Shown here: piece by piece, positions 52,000 through 60,909 of the stretch
Numbering within the stretch: the first letter of the stretch is position 1
How the letters are laid out: the number at the start of each line of letters is the position of its first letter
Assembly (NCBI RefSeq): GCF_015207755.1
Contig: NZ_JADEWH010000004.1
Coordinates: 124,001-188,000, forward strand
Source of the DNA: Nodularia sp. LEGE 06071
GTDB lineage: Bacteria > Cyanobacteriota > Cyanobacteriia > Cyanobacteriales > Nostocaceae
Direction: 5' to 3'
Length of the DNA stretch: 64,000 nt
Position numbers and translations under genes: made by a program
Notes under the pieces: generated by a model
What the model saw: the letters and a program-made list of their open reading frames with translations, nothing else
What the model was told of the DNA's origin: nothing
The model's database searches: none

Positions 52000-52415
52000 T
52001 GAACCTTCCTGTAGTTTATTCTCAAACTGGTGATGGCGATCGCGCAAGCGCTGACAAGTCAGTTCGCTCGTAGATAGTTTTCGATGGTAGCTTGAGTCAG
52101 AAGCCCAGAAATATATCTAAGTGCTGTTTTTGCTATGGTTGGAAGTAGGTATTTTTGGTTCATTCAGCGTCAACCAGTAGGTGTTTTTTTGAACATTGAA
52201 AATTTTCCGCCTGAAATCCTTATCTCATCTGGTTTTGAACCCTCTCACACCTAAATTGAGGTTGACGCAAACTCCCAAACCTTTGCTATTAAAGCTTTTG
52301 AGCTATTTTTAAAGTTTCTATCTTGACAACCCAATCGCTGAAAAGCTATATTCACTTTAGGTTGACGAAACAGCACCTTGAAAACCAAATATATCAATGC
52401 TTCCAGATGCAGGCC
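52000..52415 (+). promoter_or_regulatory. Probable CRISPR leader and permease upstream region
   Basis: This AT-rich stretch lies directly before the first CRISPR repeat. Two similar short motifs, AGGTTGACGCAAAC (52259-52272) and AGGTTGACGAAAC (52359-52371), could be leader elements. Repeats read outward from it with the GAAAC end at 3', the usual crRNA orientation. The same stretch must hold any promoter of the leftward permease genes. Confidence 0.5.
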
Positions 52416-53885
52416 ATTGCAATTACAAATAATCCCTATCAGGGATTGAAACTTATGATTCTCAAACTTAGAGAAATCATAAACCGTAAATTGCAATTAC
52501 AAATAATCCCTATCAGGGATTGAAACGCTATGGACTGAGAGGCTATGCCCCATCTGCTGTGATTGCAATTACAAATAATCCCTATCAGGGATTGAAACTT
52601 GCAGGGGAAAACCGGATTTCGGCAGGTGTGTCCATTGCAATTACAAATAATCCCTATCAGGGATTGAAACATACATTTCAAAAATGCCTAACGAAATACA
52701 TCTCATTGCAATTACAAATAATCCCTATCAGGGATTGAAACTTCGTCCCTTGAAGAACTTTTGCTAGCTCGGTGTTGATTGCAATTACAAATAATCCCTA
52801 TCAGGGATTGAAACCCAGTAATGGCATCCTAAGAATAAAAATATCTCCTTATTGCAATTACAAATAATCCCTATCAGGGATTGAAACTCACTGCTTTAAA
52901 CTTCTCACCAGCATTTTCGACTTATTGCAATTACAAATAATCCCTATCAGGGATTGAAACATTGCCGAGGCTATTAATTTCACCAAACCAACGAAATTGC
53001 AATTACAAATAATCCCTATCAGGGATTGAAACTAACAAATATGTATCACAGGATTGTTTAACAAAACATTGCAATTACAAATAATCCCTATCAGGGATTG
53101 AAACCCATACTGAATATCTCCTTTGGTGTTCTTAGAATGATTGCAATTACAAATAATCCCTATCAGGGATTGAAACGTGGCATCTACAGCAGACACATGG
53201 ATAGCAGAACAATTGCAATTACAAATAATCCCTATCAGGGATTGAAACAAATATCTGCAAAGCAAGAATTTTCAGTACCAATTGCAATTACAAATAATCC
53301 CTATCAGGGATTGAAACTTCCCAGTCTTCCGGGTCGGCTGCAAGGATTTCTGCATTGCAATTACAAAGAATCCCTATCAAGGATTGAAACGGCACTTCCG
53401 GCGCTTTTGGAATCAATCCTTCAATTGCAATTACAAAGAATCCCTATCAGGGATTGAAACTTGCTTCTCCCCGCTCTTATGCCAACTCTGTACATTGCAA
53501 TTACAAAGAATCCCTATCAGGGATTGAAACCCCCACTGTATTGATTTATTCATTATTTGCCTTATTTGATTGCAATTACAAAGAATCCCTATCAGGGATT
53601 GAAACTGGATGATATTTATCTAGAGTTAGCACCAGCAATTGCAATTACAAAGAATCCCTATCAGGGATTGAAACATTGTCCCCAAACGCCGACTTAGATC
53701 CAAAATCATTGCAATTAAAAATAATCCCTATCAGGGATTGAAACGCTGCTTGCGACGCTGAAAAGATTTATCAATCTATTGCAATTACAAATAATCCCTA
53801 TCAGGGATAGAAACACAACCGTTACACCAGAATCACTTAAACCCAATAATTGCAATTACAAATAATCCCTATCAGGGATTGAAAC
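52416..53885 (+). CRISPR. CRISPR array, 21 repeats of 37 bp and 20 spacers
   Basis: The repeats are 37 bp, begin ATTGCAATTAC, carry the palindrome AATCCCT/AGGGATT with a 3-base loop, and end ATTGAAAC. They start at 52416, 52490, 52562, 52634, 52705, 52778, 52851, 52924, 52996, 53068, 53140, 53212, 53281, 53354, 53424, 53494, 53569, 53638, 53708, 53778 and 53849. Spacers are 32-38 bp and all differ. Repeats 1-13 are identical. Repeats 14-18 have AAAGAATCC in place of AAATAATCC, and repeat 14 also has CAAGG. Repeats 19 and 20 have other single changes, and repeat 21 is standard. The repeat ending resembles cyanobacterial type I-D/III arrays, but no cas gene is in the window, so type is not assigned. 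Transcription is probably rightward. Confidence 0.97.
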
Positions 53886-53946
53886 TTATTACTTCTCGCA
53901 CAGCGTTTAAAGTAAAAACAGCAATGCAGCTAACACAGAGAAAAGA

Positions 53947-54591
53947 ATGACAGTAACTATACCCATTCAAGCCATAGAATTAGCTCCCGGTAGCCACATC
54001 GCCATTCATAACCTCTCCTGGGACGACTTTGAGGGACTTCTCTCGGACTTAGGTGAAAAACGTCACACCCGCATTGCTTACTACCGAGGAACTTTAGAAA
54101 TAATTTCCCCCCTAGCATTACATGAGCGTCCCCACCGGATTATTGCTTACATCATCACCACAATCTTAGAAATTCAAGGACGCAACTGGGAGGACTTCGG
54201 CTCTACAACCTTTAAACGTCCAGATATTGCGGGAATTGAACCAGATACCTGCTTTTATATCCAAAATGCTCACCAAGTCAAAGGATGTACCCAAATGGAC
54301 TTAAGTATCTATCCTCCCCCTGACTTGTCCATTGAATCTGATGTCACCTCAAAAACCACCCTTGATGCTTACACAGCCCTGGGGGTTCCCGAAGTATGGA
54401 TATACAGTAACTCTCAGTTAAAAATTTACATCCTTCAAAGTGACAGATATTTAGAATCTTCTATTAGTCCCACTTTTCCCAACTTACCCATCACAGAAAT
54501 TATTCCCCATCTGGTGCAAAAAGCCATTGATGAGGGAACAAGTCAAATGTTGCGACAACTCAAAACCTTAGTGAGTCAGTCAGAAAAATAA
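53947..54591 (+). CDS. Uma2 family endonuclease-like protein (DUF820)
   Basis: This 214-residue protein has the Uma2/DUF820 fold of PD-(D/E)xK nucleases: YYRGTLEIISPLALHE, a central GIEPDTCFYIQNA, PPDLSIESDVTSKT (Asp and Glu of the site) and LGVPEVWIY. The usual D-x-x-K step before the last motif is altered (TTLDAYTALGV), so activity is uncertain. Cyanobacteria carry many Uma2 genes, usually without known function. It begins 61 bases after the last CRISPR repeat; no link to CRISPR function is implied by sequence. Confidence 0.85.
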   Translation: MTVTIPIQAIELAPGSHIAIHNLSWDDFEGLLSDLGEKRHTRIAYYRGTLEIISPLALHERPHRIIAYIITTILEIQGRNWEDFGSTTFKRPDIAGIEPDTCFYIQNAHQVKGCTQMDLSIYPPPDLSIESDVTSKTTLDAYTALGVPEVWIYSNSQLKIYILQSDRYLESSISPTFPNLPITEIIPHLVQKAIDEGTSQMLRQLKTLVSQSEK

Positions 54592-54743
54592 GAATAGTAT
54601 TCTATTTTAAGCAAACAAAACCAATACCCAAAAATCCAGGAATTACGCATTGACAATATTTCGGAAAATTTTTTGCGGTTTTGAGATGCCGACAACATTT
54701 TAATCTGTGAGAAAATTAATAAAACACAGGATAATCATTCACC

Positions 54744-54962
54744 ATGACAGAATTACTCGAACAAGCGATTATCAAACTCAAAAGCTTACCAGCCAGTCAA
54801 CAAAATTCTATGGCTACGATGATTTTAGAAGAACTGGAAGATGAACAGCGATGGGATGAAGCTTTTGAGCGTTCTCCAGATGCACTAGCTCTCCTAGCAG
54901 CCCAAGCGATGGCTGAATATCGCGCAGGTAAAACTCAACAGTTAGATCCAGATACATTGTGA
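54744..54962 (+). CDS. Type II antitoxin-like protein
   Basis: This 72-residue, acidic and helical protein contains LPASQQNSMATMILEELEDEQRWDEAF, a pattern I associate with small antitoxins paired with RelE/ParE toxins in cyanobacteria. Its stop codon overlaps the GTG start of the toxin gene (GTGA), as is usual for such pairs. It would neutralise the toxin and probably repress their common promoter, which would lie in the 150 bases upstream. Confidence 0.75.
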   Translation: MTELLEQAIIKLKSLPASQQNSMATMILEELEDEQRWDEAFERSPDALALLAAQAMAEYRAGKTQQLDPDTL

Positions 54963-55228
54963 ATTCTCTTATTACTTCTCAGTTTCGCCAAGCTTTTGGT
55001 AATTTACCTGAAAATGTGCGAGAGCAAACCCGCGAAGCATATCGCCAATTTAAACAAGACCAAAACCATCCCAGTTTACGTTTCAAAAAAGTGCATCCAG
55101 AATTACCTATTTATTCTGCAAGAGTCAGCAGAAGCTATCGAGCCGTTGGACAGTTAGAGGGAAATACAGTTATTTGGTTTTGGGTGGGGTCACATACAGA
55201 GTATGAAAGGCTACTATCTCAGATGTAG
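54959..55228 (+). CDS. RelE/ParE-family toxin-like protein
   Basis: This basic 89-residue protein with a RelE/ParE fold pattern has FRQAFGNLPENVREQTREAY, then HPSLRFKKVHPELPIYSARV, RSYRAVG and a C-terminal VIWFWVGSHTEYERL. Toxins of this type either cleave mRNA on the ribosome or inhibit gyrase; sequence alone does not decide. Start is GTG, overlapping the antitoxin stop. The pair stands within the accessory stretch between the two parts of the sugar transporter operon. Confidence 0.8.
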   Translation: MNSLITSQFRQAFGNLPENVREQTREAYRQFKQDQNHPSLRFKKVHPELPIYSARVSRSYRAVGQLEGNTVIWFWVGSHTEYERLLSQM

Positions 55229-55329
55229 TAACGAAACAGTTTCTAAACAATTAGGACTAGCCTTTTCAAGGTGGTGAGATTTAGAACGAGAATTGCGCCT
55301 CTGCGCCTCTGCGTGAGGTAAAAAAAAAC

Positions 55330-56595
55330 TTATTCCCTAGCACGAATTTGGCGATTAGCTGCATTTTCCGCCCGTACCATAGCTGAATTTAAAGATTGTT
55401 GCCCAAGTAAAGCACTAATAAACTGATTATCAAAATTATCAGCGATCGCACCTGGATAAATACCTAACTGCCAGCTTGTAGCATCATCCAACCCAGCGAC
55501 TAAAGGCGATCGCAAAGTATCCTGATCATAACCTAACTTTGCCGCCACCGATGTTCGTGTAGGCAATGCAAACCCTGTACCCGTCCATTTTGCCATTCCT
55601 TCCTTACCTGTAAGAAAAGAAATCAACTCCCAGGCTTCAGCTTTATGCTCTGATTGCTTATTCATCACGTAGGCAACAGTAAAAACCATCGTACCTTTTT
55701 TGTCATTAATAGTAGGCACTTCTGCGGTGGCAAATTCCAATTGCGGAAAAGTCGTCTCCAAATAAGGAATAGCCCAATTACCTTCAATTACCATTGCTAC
55801 CCGGCTTTGACCAAACATTTCCGTACCTGAGTTAGTGCCGACATCAGTTGCTTGGGCAGAGGTGCGGTCTTTTTGATACTGGTCTACCACTAACTGCAAT
55901 CCCCGCAAACCTTCAGGACTAGCAAAAGCAGCATCACCATTTTCGTTAACTACTTTTCCCCCAAAGGCGGCAATTTTGTAAGCTTGATTACTCAACTTAG
56001 GCGTAAATCCCAAGCCGTATCTGCTAACTTTGCCTGTCAACTGCTGGGAGTAGGTACGTAATTCATCCCAAGTTGTGGGCGGACTGCTTAAACCTGCGGC
56101 GGCGAAGGCTTTTTTGTTATAAAACAGCGCCAGGGTAGAATAATCTTTAGGCAGACCATAGATATCATTTTGGTATTTAAAATTCTCCAGTAAGCTCGGT
56201 TCAAAGTCCTCTATGTCAAATTCGGGTGTAATGTAATTATTCAATGGTTCCAGGACATTCTGACTCATAAAGAAAGGAGCTTCTAATGATTCCAGATAGA
56301 AGACATCTGGCGCAGCTTCACCGATTAAGCGGGTGGTGATTACATCCATGTATTGGTCAGAAATTACCTCATATCTCACCTTGATATTTGGATGTTGTAT
56401 TTCAAAGTCTTGTAATAACTGTCTTAATAATTTTTGTTCCACCGGATTACCAGCCCAACCGCTGAGTTTGATGGTGACGGCGGTGGTGGAGTGCTTTGGT
56501 AGTTGAAAATTTTGGTAACTTATAACAGCGATCGCGATCGCCATTACCAGACCGAAAAATTTAATCCAGCTTTTTTTGCTCACAACAGATGCCAA
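55330..56595 (-). CDS. ABC sugar transporter substrate-binding protein
   Basis: This is an extracellular solute-binding protein family 1 member: KLSGWAGNPVEQKLLRQLL, APDVFYLESLEAPFF, LYNKKAFAAAGL and VAMVIEGNWAIPYLE are typical. An N-terminal hydrophobic segment (about residues 11-28) serves as a signal or anchor; there is no lipobox Cys. The gene runs in the same direction as the MalF/MalG-type permeases but is separated from them by 3.3 kb containing the CRISPR array, Uma2 and toxin-antitoxin genes. It most likely belongs to that transporter. Confidence 0.88.
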   Translation of the reverse strand: MASVVSKKSWIKFFGLVMAIAIAVISYQNFQLPKHSTTAVTIKLSGWAGNPVEQKLLRQLLQDFEIQHPNIKVRYEVISDQYMDVITTRLIGEAAPDVFYLESLEAPFFMSQNVLEPLNNYITPEFDIEDFEPSLLENFKYQNDIYGLPKDYSTLALFYNKKAFAAAGLSSPPTTWDELRTYSQQLTGKVSRYGLGFTPKLSNQAYKIAAFGGKVVNENGDAAFASPEGLRGLQLVVDQYQKDRTSAQATDVGTNSGTEMFGQSRVAMVIEGNWAIPYLETTFPQLEFATAEVPTINDKKGTMVFTVAYVMNKQSEHKAEAWELISFLTGKEGMAKWTGTGFALPTRTSVAAKLGYDQDTLRSPLVAGLDDATSWQLGIYPGAIADNFDNQFISALLGQQSLNSAMVRAENAANRQIRARE

Positions 56596-56677
56596 GCTCT
56601 TTCATCTAGCTTATAAGGGTATGGGGAACTGGGGATTGGGATTGAGAAGTTTCTTCATCACCCCGGCTCCCGGCTCC

Positions 56678-56788
56678 CTAGTACAAGTCGGCGGAAATAA
56701 ACAGACCATTCAAAATCCATGAAAAGCCCATATTATAAGCTTTTTGATTTTTGACTTTTGACTTTTGACTTCCGCCTTGCGGTACTAG
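56678..56788. mobile_element. MITE-like element bounded by CTAGTAC/GTACTAG
   Basis: The 111-bp segment begins CTAGTAC (56678-56684) and ends GTACTAG (56782-56788). Subterminal GCGGAA and TTCCGC (about 56691 and 56770) are also inverted. The interior includes CAGACCATTCAAAATCCATG and TTTTGAC heptamers, with no open frame. Partial relatives are at 28180-28236 (left part) and 38246-38278 (right end, inverted). It sits in the short gap between the sugar-binding protein and accD. Confidence 0.6.
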
Positions 56789-56801
56789 TCCCTGCTGCCT
56801 T

Positions 56802-57752
56802 TTATTCAGCGGCTGTAGAAGTCAAGCTCATGGTTTCCCACAACACCATAGGATGTGTAGTTGGTATGGGTTGGTGCAAAGCAATTAGCTGGGCTAAAGT
56901 GTTCTTTAATTGCGTGCGGGATACAATATCATCTACAAAACCATGCTTTAACAAATCTTCTGCGGTTTGAAAATCTTCTGGTAGTTTTTCGCGCAGGGTT
57001 TGCTCAATCACTCGCCGACCTGCAAAACCAATGGTTGCTTTGGGTTCTGCAATGATAATATCTCCCAACATGGCAAAACTAGCGGTAACGCCGCCTGTGG
57101 TGGGATTTGTCAAAATGGGAATATAGAGTAATTTAGCCTGACGATGGCGTTCTAAGGCTGCGGAGATTTTCGCCATCTGCATTAAGGAGAGCATTCCTTC
57201 TTGCATTCTCGCCCCACCAGAGGTACAGATGATAACTACAGGATAGCGTCGCTGAGTGGCTTGCTCAATCAAGCGGGTCAGTTTTTCTCCGACGACTGAA
57301 CCCATACTACCGCCCATGAAGCGGAAATCCATTACGCCCAGGGCTATGGGTAAACCGTTGATTTGACCCAATCCAGTTTTAACTGCGTCTACTAAACCAA
57401 GTTTATCTTCCATTTCGCGCAGGCGATCGCTATAGAGTTTGCGATCGCGAAATTGCAGGGGATCTGTTGGGCGCAGATGCTCATCTATTGGTTGCCAAGT
57501 ATTGATATCTATCAATTGGCGGATACGCTCATCGCTATCCACCCGATTATGATGTCCACATTCAACACAGACCATCTGGTTGGCTTTCAGGTCTTTTGTA
57601 TAGGACAATACGCCACATTTAGGACACTTGTGCCATAGCCCATCAGCAATTTCCCGTTCTTGGGGTTCTAAGTTGGTAGATCCTGATTTCCGTCGATTTG
57701 CAAACCAATCTAACAGAGACTTTAAACCACGTGATTCTTCGTTGTTTGCCAT
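56802..57752 (-). CDS. accD: Acetyl-CoA carboxylase carboxyltransferase subunit beta
   Basis: AccD, together with AccA, transfers the carboxyl group from biotin to acetyl-CoA, giving malonyl-CoA for fatty acid synthesis. The N-terminal zinc ribbon has Cys43, Cys46, Cys62 and Cys65. The carboxyltransferase core shows [36 protein letters not shown] and [18 protein letters not shown], and [11 protein letters not shown] follows. The 316 residues match the family. No ribosome site is visible before the ATG. Confidence 0.96.
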   Translation of the reverse strand: MANNEESRGLKSLLDWFANRRKSGSTNLEPQEREIADGLWHKCPKCGVLSYTKDLKANQMVCVECGHHNRVDSDERIRQLIDINTWQPIDEHLRPTDPLQFRDRKLYSDRLREMEDKLGLVDAVKTGLGQINGLPIALGVMDFRFMGGSMGSVVGEKLTRLIEQATQRRYPVVIICTSGGARMQEGMLSLMQMAKISAALERHRQAKLLYIPILTNPTTGGVTASFAMLGDIIIAEPKATIGFAGRRVIEQTLREKLPEDFQTAEDLLKHGFVDDIVSRTQLKNTLAQLIALHQPIPTTHPMVLWETMSLTSTAAE

Positions 57753-58383
57753 TTTTATCTTTTTTTAAGTGGGTATGAGGTTGAAAACATATCAAGCCAC
57801 TATGGGATGTCCAGGTGAAAAAGTTGTCTAGAGCAACTTAGTTGTGACTCTTGACCTCCGCTTTCAAAGTCTCCAGATTTGCTCTTGTACAAATGCAAGT
57901 AACACCCCATTTTAGCTTTTTGACTCTTGACTACATCTCAAATTACGTTTATAAGCAATTCAGACCTGATGAAAGCATCTTTGGTTGCCAGCTTAACGAA
58001 AATGCTGATGCGAACACAAGCCTTTTGCTAGTGTGAATCTTGTAAACTGATTGTCAGAGTCAAGGTCATGGAAATATCAACCCCGAAACCAGATGCTCTT
58101 TCGTCAACCCAACGGAAACCACTCGCCCCAAATCAATTATTCCCGTTGGTAGTTTGTGAGATGATACCAGTCACCAGCTGATATTACCAAAAGGTAAAAG
58201 GGATATGGGGTAATGACGGCTACAAAGAGGGGGAGTCGGGAGTCGGGAATGGGATGGAAAAGTTTCTTCCCCCCTGTACCCTGCACCCATTCGGCTACGC
58301 TCACGGCAAGCCTGCACCCCTGCCTCTAATCTTCCCCCCTGCACCCTGCACCCTGCCCCCCTGCTTCTTCCCCCATGTCCCGG
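57753..58383. other. Intergenic region with C-rich heptamers
   Basis: The part near 57753 must contain the accD promoter. The part at 58262-58375 consists of CCCTGCA/CCCTGCC heptamers interrupted by TTCGGCTACGCTCACGGCAAG (a common palindromic short repeat, about 58290). I see no gene. Confidence 0.55.
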
Positions 58384-59211
58384 TTAAAAAAATAACCCCA
58401 GATAGGTAGACAAAATCGCTTCACCACTAAAGAGGGTGATTAAGGCTCCTAAAGCTAGAGAAGGGCCAAAAGGTATTTTTTGCCCAACTTTTTGCCGTGA
58501 TAGCAACATTGAGCCACCGCCTACGATGACACCGACTAAACAGGCAATAAAACTAGCTAGAAGCAAATACTTCCAACCTAACCAAACTCCCATCATGGCG
58601 GCTAATTTCGCGTCACCGGCACCCATTGCAGTTTTACCCAAGGCGATGGAACCTACCATAGCGATCGCATCAAACAGCCATAATCCTAATACTGCTCCCA
58701 CAATCGCCATCATCAGGTGATTAACTAAGCCTATCCAACCCGCTGGTGAAAAAAAACCAATAGTCATTTGAAAACAAATCCCGACAACTAAACCCGATTG
58801 AGTCAGGGCATTAGGTAGGGTCATTGTATCCAAGTCAATGAGGGATAAGGCCAATAGCCAGCTACAAAAAGCCCAGTAACTGATGGTCAGAATTGAAACG
58901 TGGAATACCAAAAATACCACCAAAAAAATTATCCCCGTTATCCCCTCTACCACAGGATAACGGATGGATATCTTGGTTTTACAATAACGGCATCGCCCTC
59001 TTAACCATACCCATCCCAGCACTGGCACATTATCGTGAGCTTTGAGCTGGTTTAAACAACGAGGACAGCGAGAAGGCGGCCACAAAACAGATAGTTTAGC
59101 CGGTAACCGATAAACTACAACATTAATAAAGCTGCCAATAGATGCACCCAAAGCGAAGACAATGATACTCGCCGGGACGACCATCAATATGTCCATATAG
59201 TCCTTTGTCAT
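58384..59211 (-). CDS. pilD: Prepilin peptidase (type IV leader peptidase)
   Basis: This aspartic protease of the inner membrane cleaves and N-methylates type IV prepilins. The N-terminal methyltransferase-associated domain has the Cys tetrad Cys49, Cys52, Cys74 and Cys77 (CPRC and CRYC). Catalytic Asp residues are in LIDLD (Asp126/Asp128) and in the GAGD motif (197-200). About eight membrane helices are present. The first five residues may not be translated, as a second ATG lies at codon 6. Cyanobacteria need this enzyme for pili used in motility and DNA uptake. Confidence 0.92.
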   Translation of the reverse strand: MTKDYMDILMVVPASIIVFALGASIGSFINVVVYRLPAKLSVLWPPSRCPRCLNQLKAHDNVPVLGWVWLRGRCRYCKTKISIRYPVVEGITGIIFLVVFLVFHVSILTISYWAFCSWLLALSLIDLDTMTLPNALTQSGLVVGICFQMTIGFFSPAGWIGLVNHLMMAIVGAVLGLWLFDAIAMVGSIALGKTAMGAGDAKLAAMMGVWLGWKYLLLASFIACLVGVIVGGGSMLLSRQKVGQKIPFGPSLALGALITLFSGEAILSTYLGLFF

Positions 59212-59322
59212 TTTGCATACACTACTCTAGCCTTTAGTTTCTGTTTTTTCACAGAAATGTTAAGACATTTGAAGAGTATATACGTCTTGGTCAAAAGTTA
59301 ATCAATGACCAATGACCAATGA

Positions 59323-59583
59323 CTAATACATATGTGATTCAATTTGACTTAATGGGACAAAACATTCTTGAGGTAAAAGTACTGGTTGGTGAGTAAAAAT
59401 CACTTTACCCCGATGAGTAATGTGATTAATTGCTACTCCTGAAGGTTGTCCAGCTATTTCAGGATGTACCTCACAATGGATGTAATAAATCTGCCCTGCT
59501 GCTCTGATTAAGGCTGGATCAATCAAAGGAGACTGGTTTTTGGGGGCAGTAAATTTTGCTTGTTCTTGTCGTAATGCGTACAC
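59323..59583 (-). CDS. Small hypothetical protein
   Basis: This 86-residue product has a coherent sequence (PLIDPALIRAAGQIYYIHCE, HPEIAGQPSGVAINHITHRG) that looks like a small folded domain, but I do not recognise the family. Translation would begin at a GTG without a ribosome site; the frame is closed by a stop three codons upstream of that. It lies between leuB and the prepilin peptidase gene on the same strand. Confidence 0.55.
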   Translation of the reverse strand: MYALRQEQAKFTAPKNQSPLIDPALIRAAGQIYYIHCEVHPEIAGQPSGVAINHITHRGKVIFTHQPVLLPQECFVPLSQIESHMY

Positions 59584-59673
59584 TATCGACTGTTATATAA
59601 ATTGCTAGATTTGTCTTTAGTTTATCTGATACATTCAGCAAAGGTTGCCAAATTGCCAGATTAAGGCGGAAAT

Positions 59674-60762
59674 TTATGATTTTTCCAGCGCTTTAATTAA
59701 TGATTCCCCCATAGCGCGGCAACCTAAGAGATTCATGCCAGGGGACATAATATCACCTGTGCGATCGCCTTGGGCTAAAACTTGCAATACAGCTTGTTCC
59801 ATTTTGTCTGCGGCTTGTGGTTGGTCTAAGCCGTAGCGTAACATCATGGCGGCACTTAAAACCTGAGCTAGAGGATTTGCTTTATCTTGTCCGGCGATAT
59901 CTGGGGCGGAACCGTGGACTGGTTCAAATACACCAGGGCCAGAAGCACCTAAACTAGCAGATGGTAACATTCCAATACTACCGGTGAGCATGGCAGCTGC
60001 ATCTGAGAGAATATCGCCAAATAAATTACCTGTGACAATAGTATCAAATTGCTTGGGAGCGCGTACCAGTTGCATGGCGGCGTTATCGACGTAGAGGTGA
60101 GATAATTCCACGTCGGGATATTCTGAAGCGAGTTGAGTTATGCGATCGCGCCACAACTGAGATACTTCTAATACGTTGGCTTTATCTACAGAACAGAGTC
60201 TTCCGCCACGTTTGCGGGCGGCTTCAAAGGCGACGCGTCCGATGCGGTCAATTTCGGACTCAGTGTAAACCATTGTATTCACACCGCGTTTTTCTCCGGT
60301 ATCAGTGGCGAAAATTCCCTTGGGTTGACCAAAGTAAATCCCACCGGTGAGTTCGCGCACCACCATAATATCTACGCCTTCCACAACTTCTCGTTTTAAA
60401 GTGGAAGCATCAATTAACTGCGGTAAAATTTGCGCTGGGCGGAGATTGGCAAATAGTCCTAATCCGGCACGCAGTCCCAACAAACCTGCTTCTGGGCGTA
60501 AATTCGATGGTAGGGAATCCCATTTATAACCACCTATAGCAGCCAGTAGGATAGCATCACTGTTGCGGCAAGTCTCTAGGGTAGCAGCTGGTAGGGGTTC
60601 GCCTGTAGCGTCAATTGCTGCACCACCAATCAGGGCTTCTGCAAATTCAAATTGCAGGTCAAATTGCTTACCGACTACTTTCAGCACGTCTACCGCTACG
60701 GCCATAATTTCGGGGCCAATGCCATCGCCGGGGAGTAGGGTAATGCGGTAGTTCTGGGTCAT
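59674..60762 (-). CDS. leuB: 3-isopropylmalate dehydrogenase
   Basis: LeuB oxidises and decarboxylates 3-isopropylmalate with NAD+ in leucine synthesis. Motifs are [11 protein letters not shown] (N-terminus), [29 protein letters not shown] (catalytic Lys), [15 protein letters not shown], the metal-binding DILSDAAAM and [14 protein letters not shown] (cofactor-binding). At 362 residues it is full length. Genes leuA, leuC and leuD are not in the window, as is usual for scattered cyanobacterial biosynthetic genes. Confidence 0.96.
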   Translation of the reverse strand: MTQNYRITLLPGDGIGPEIMAVAVDVLKVVGKQFDLQFEFAEALIGGAAIDATGEPLPAATLETCRNSDAILLAAIGGYKWDSLPSNLRPEAGLLGLRAGLGLFANLRPAQILPQLIDASTLKREVVEGVDIMVVRELTGGIYFGQPKGIFATDTGEKRGVNTMVYTESEIDRIGRVAFEAARKRGGRLCSVDKANVLEVSQLWRDRITQLASEYPDVELSHLYVDNAAMQLVRAPKQFDTIVTGNLFGDILSDAAAMLTGSIGMLPSASLGASGPGVFEPVHGSAPDIAGQDKANPLAQVLSAAMMLRYGLDQPQAADKMEQAVLQVLAQGDRTGDIMSPGMNLLGCRAMGESLIKALEKS

Positions 60763-60909
60763 AGTTAGTTTTTATGGGGTAAATGCTTGTAGATTAAACA
60801 TCATACTAAATTAGGTTCTCTACTTAAACATAAAACCTTGACGATATAGATCCCCGACTTCTTTGAGAAGTCGGGGATCTGGGTATTACGTTTTTTAAGT
60901 TTGAGCTAC

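Noticed and set aside
52439-53457. Several open frames on both strands through the CRISPR array
   Set aside because: They arise because repeat plus spacer is close to a multiple of three; the products only repeat the CRISPR repeat translation.
57851-58036. 61-residue plus-strand frame upstream of accD
   Set aside because: No ribosome site, no recognisable features, and it lies in a promoter and repeat region.
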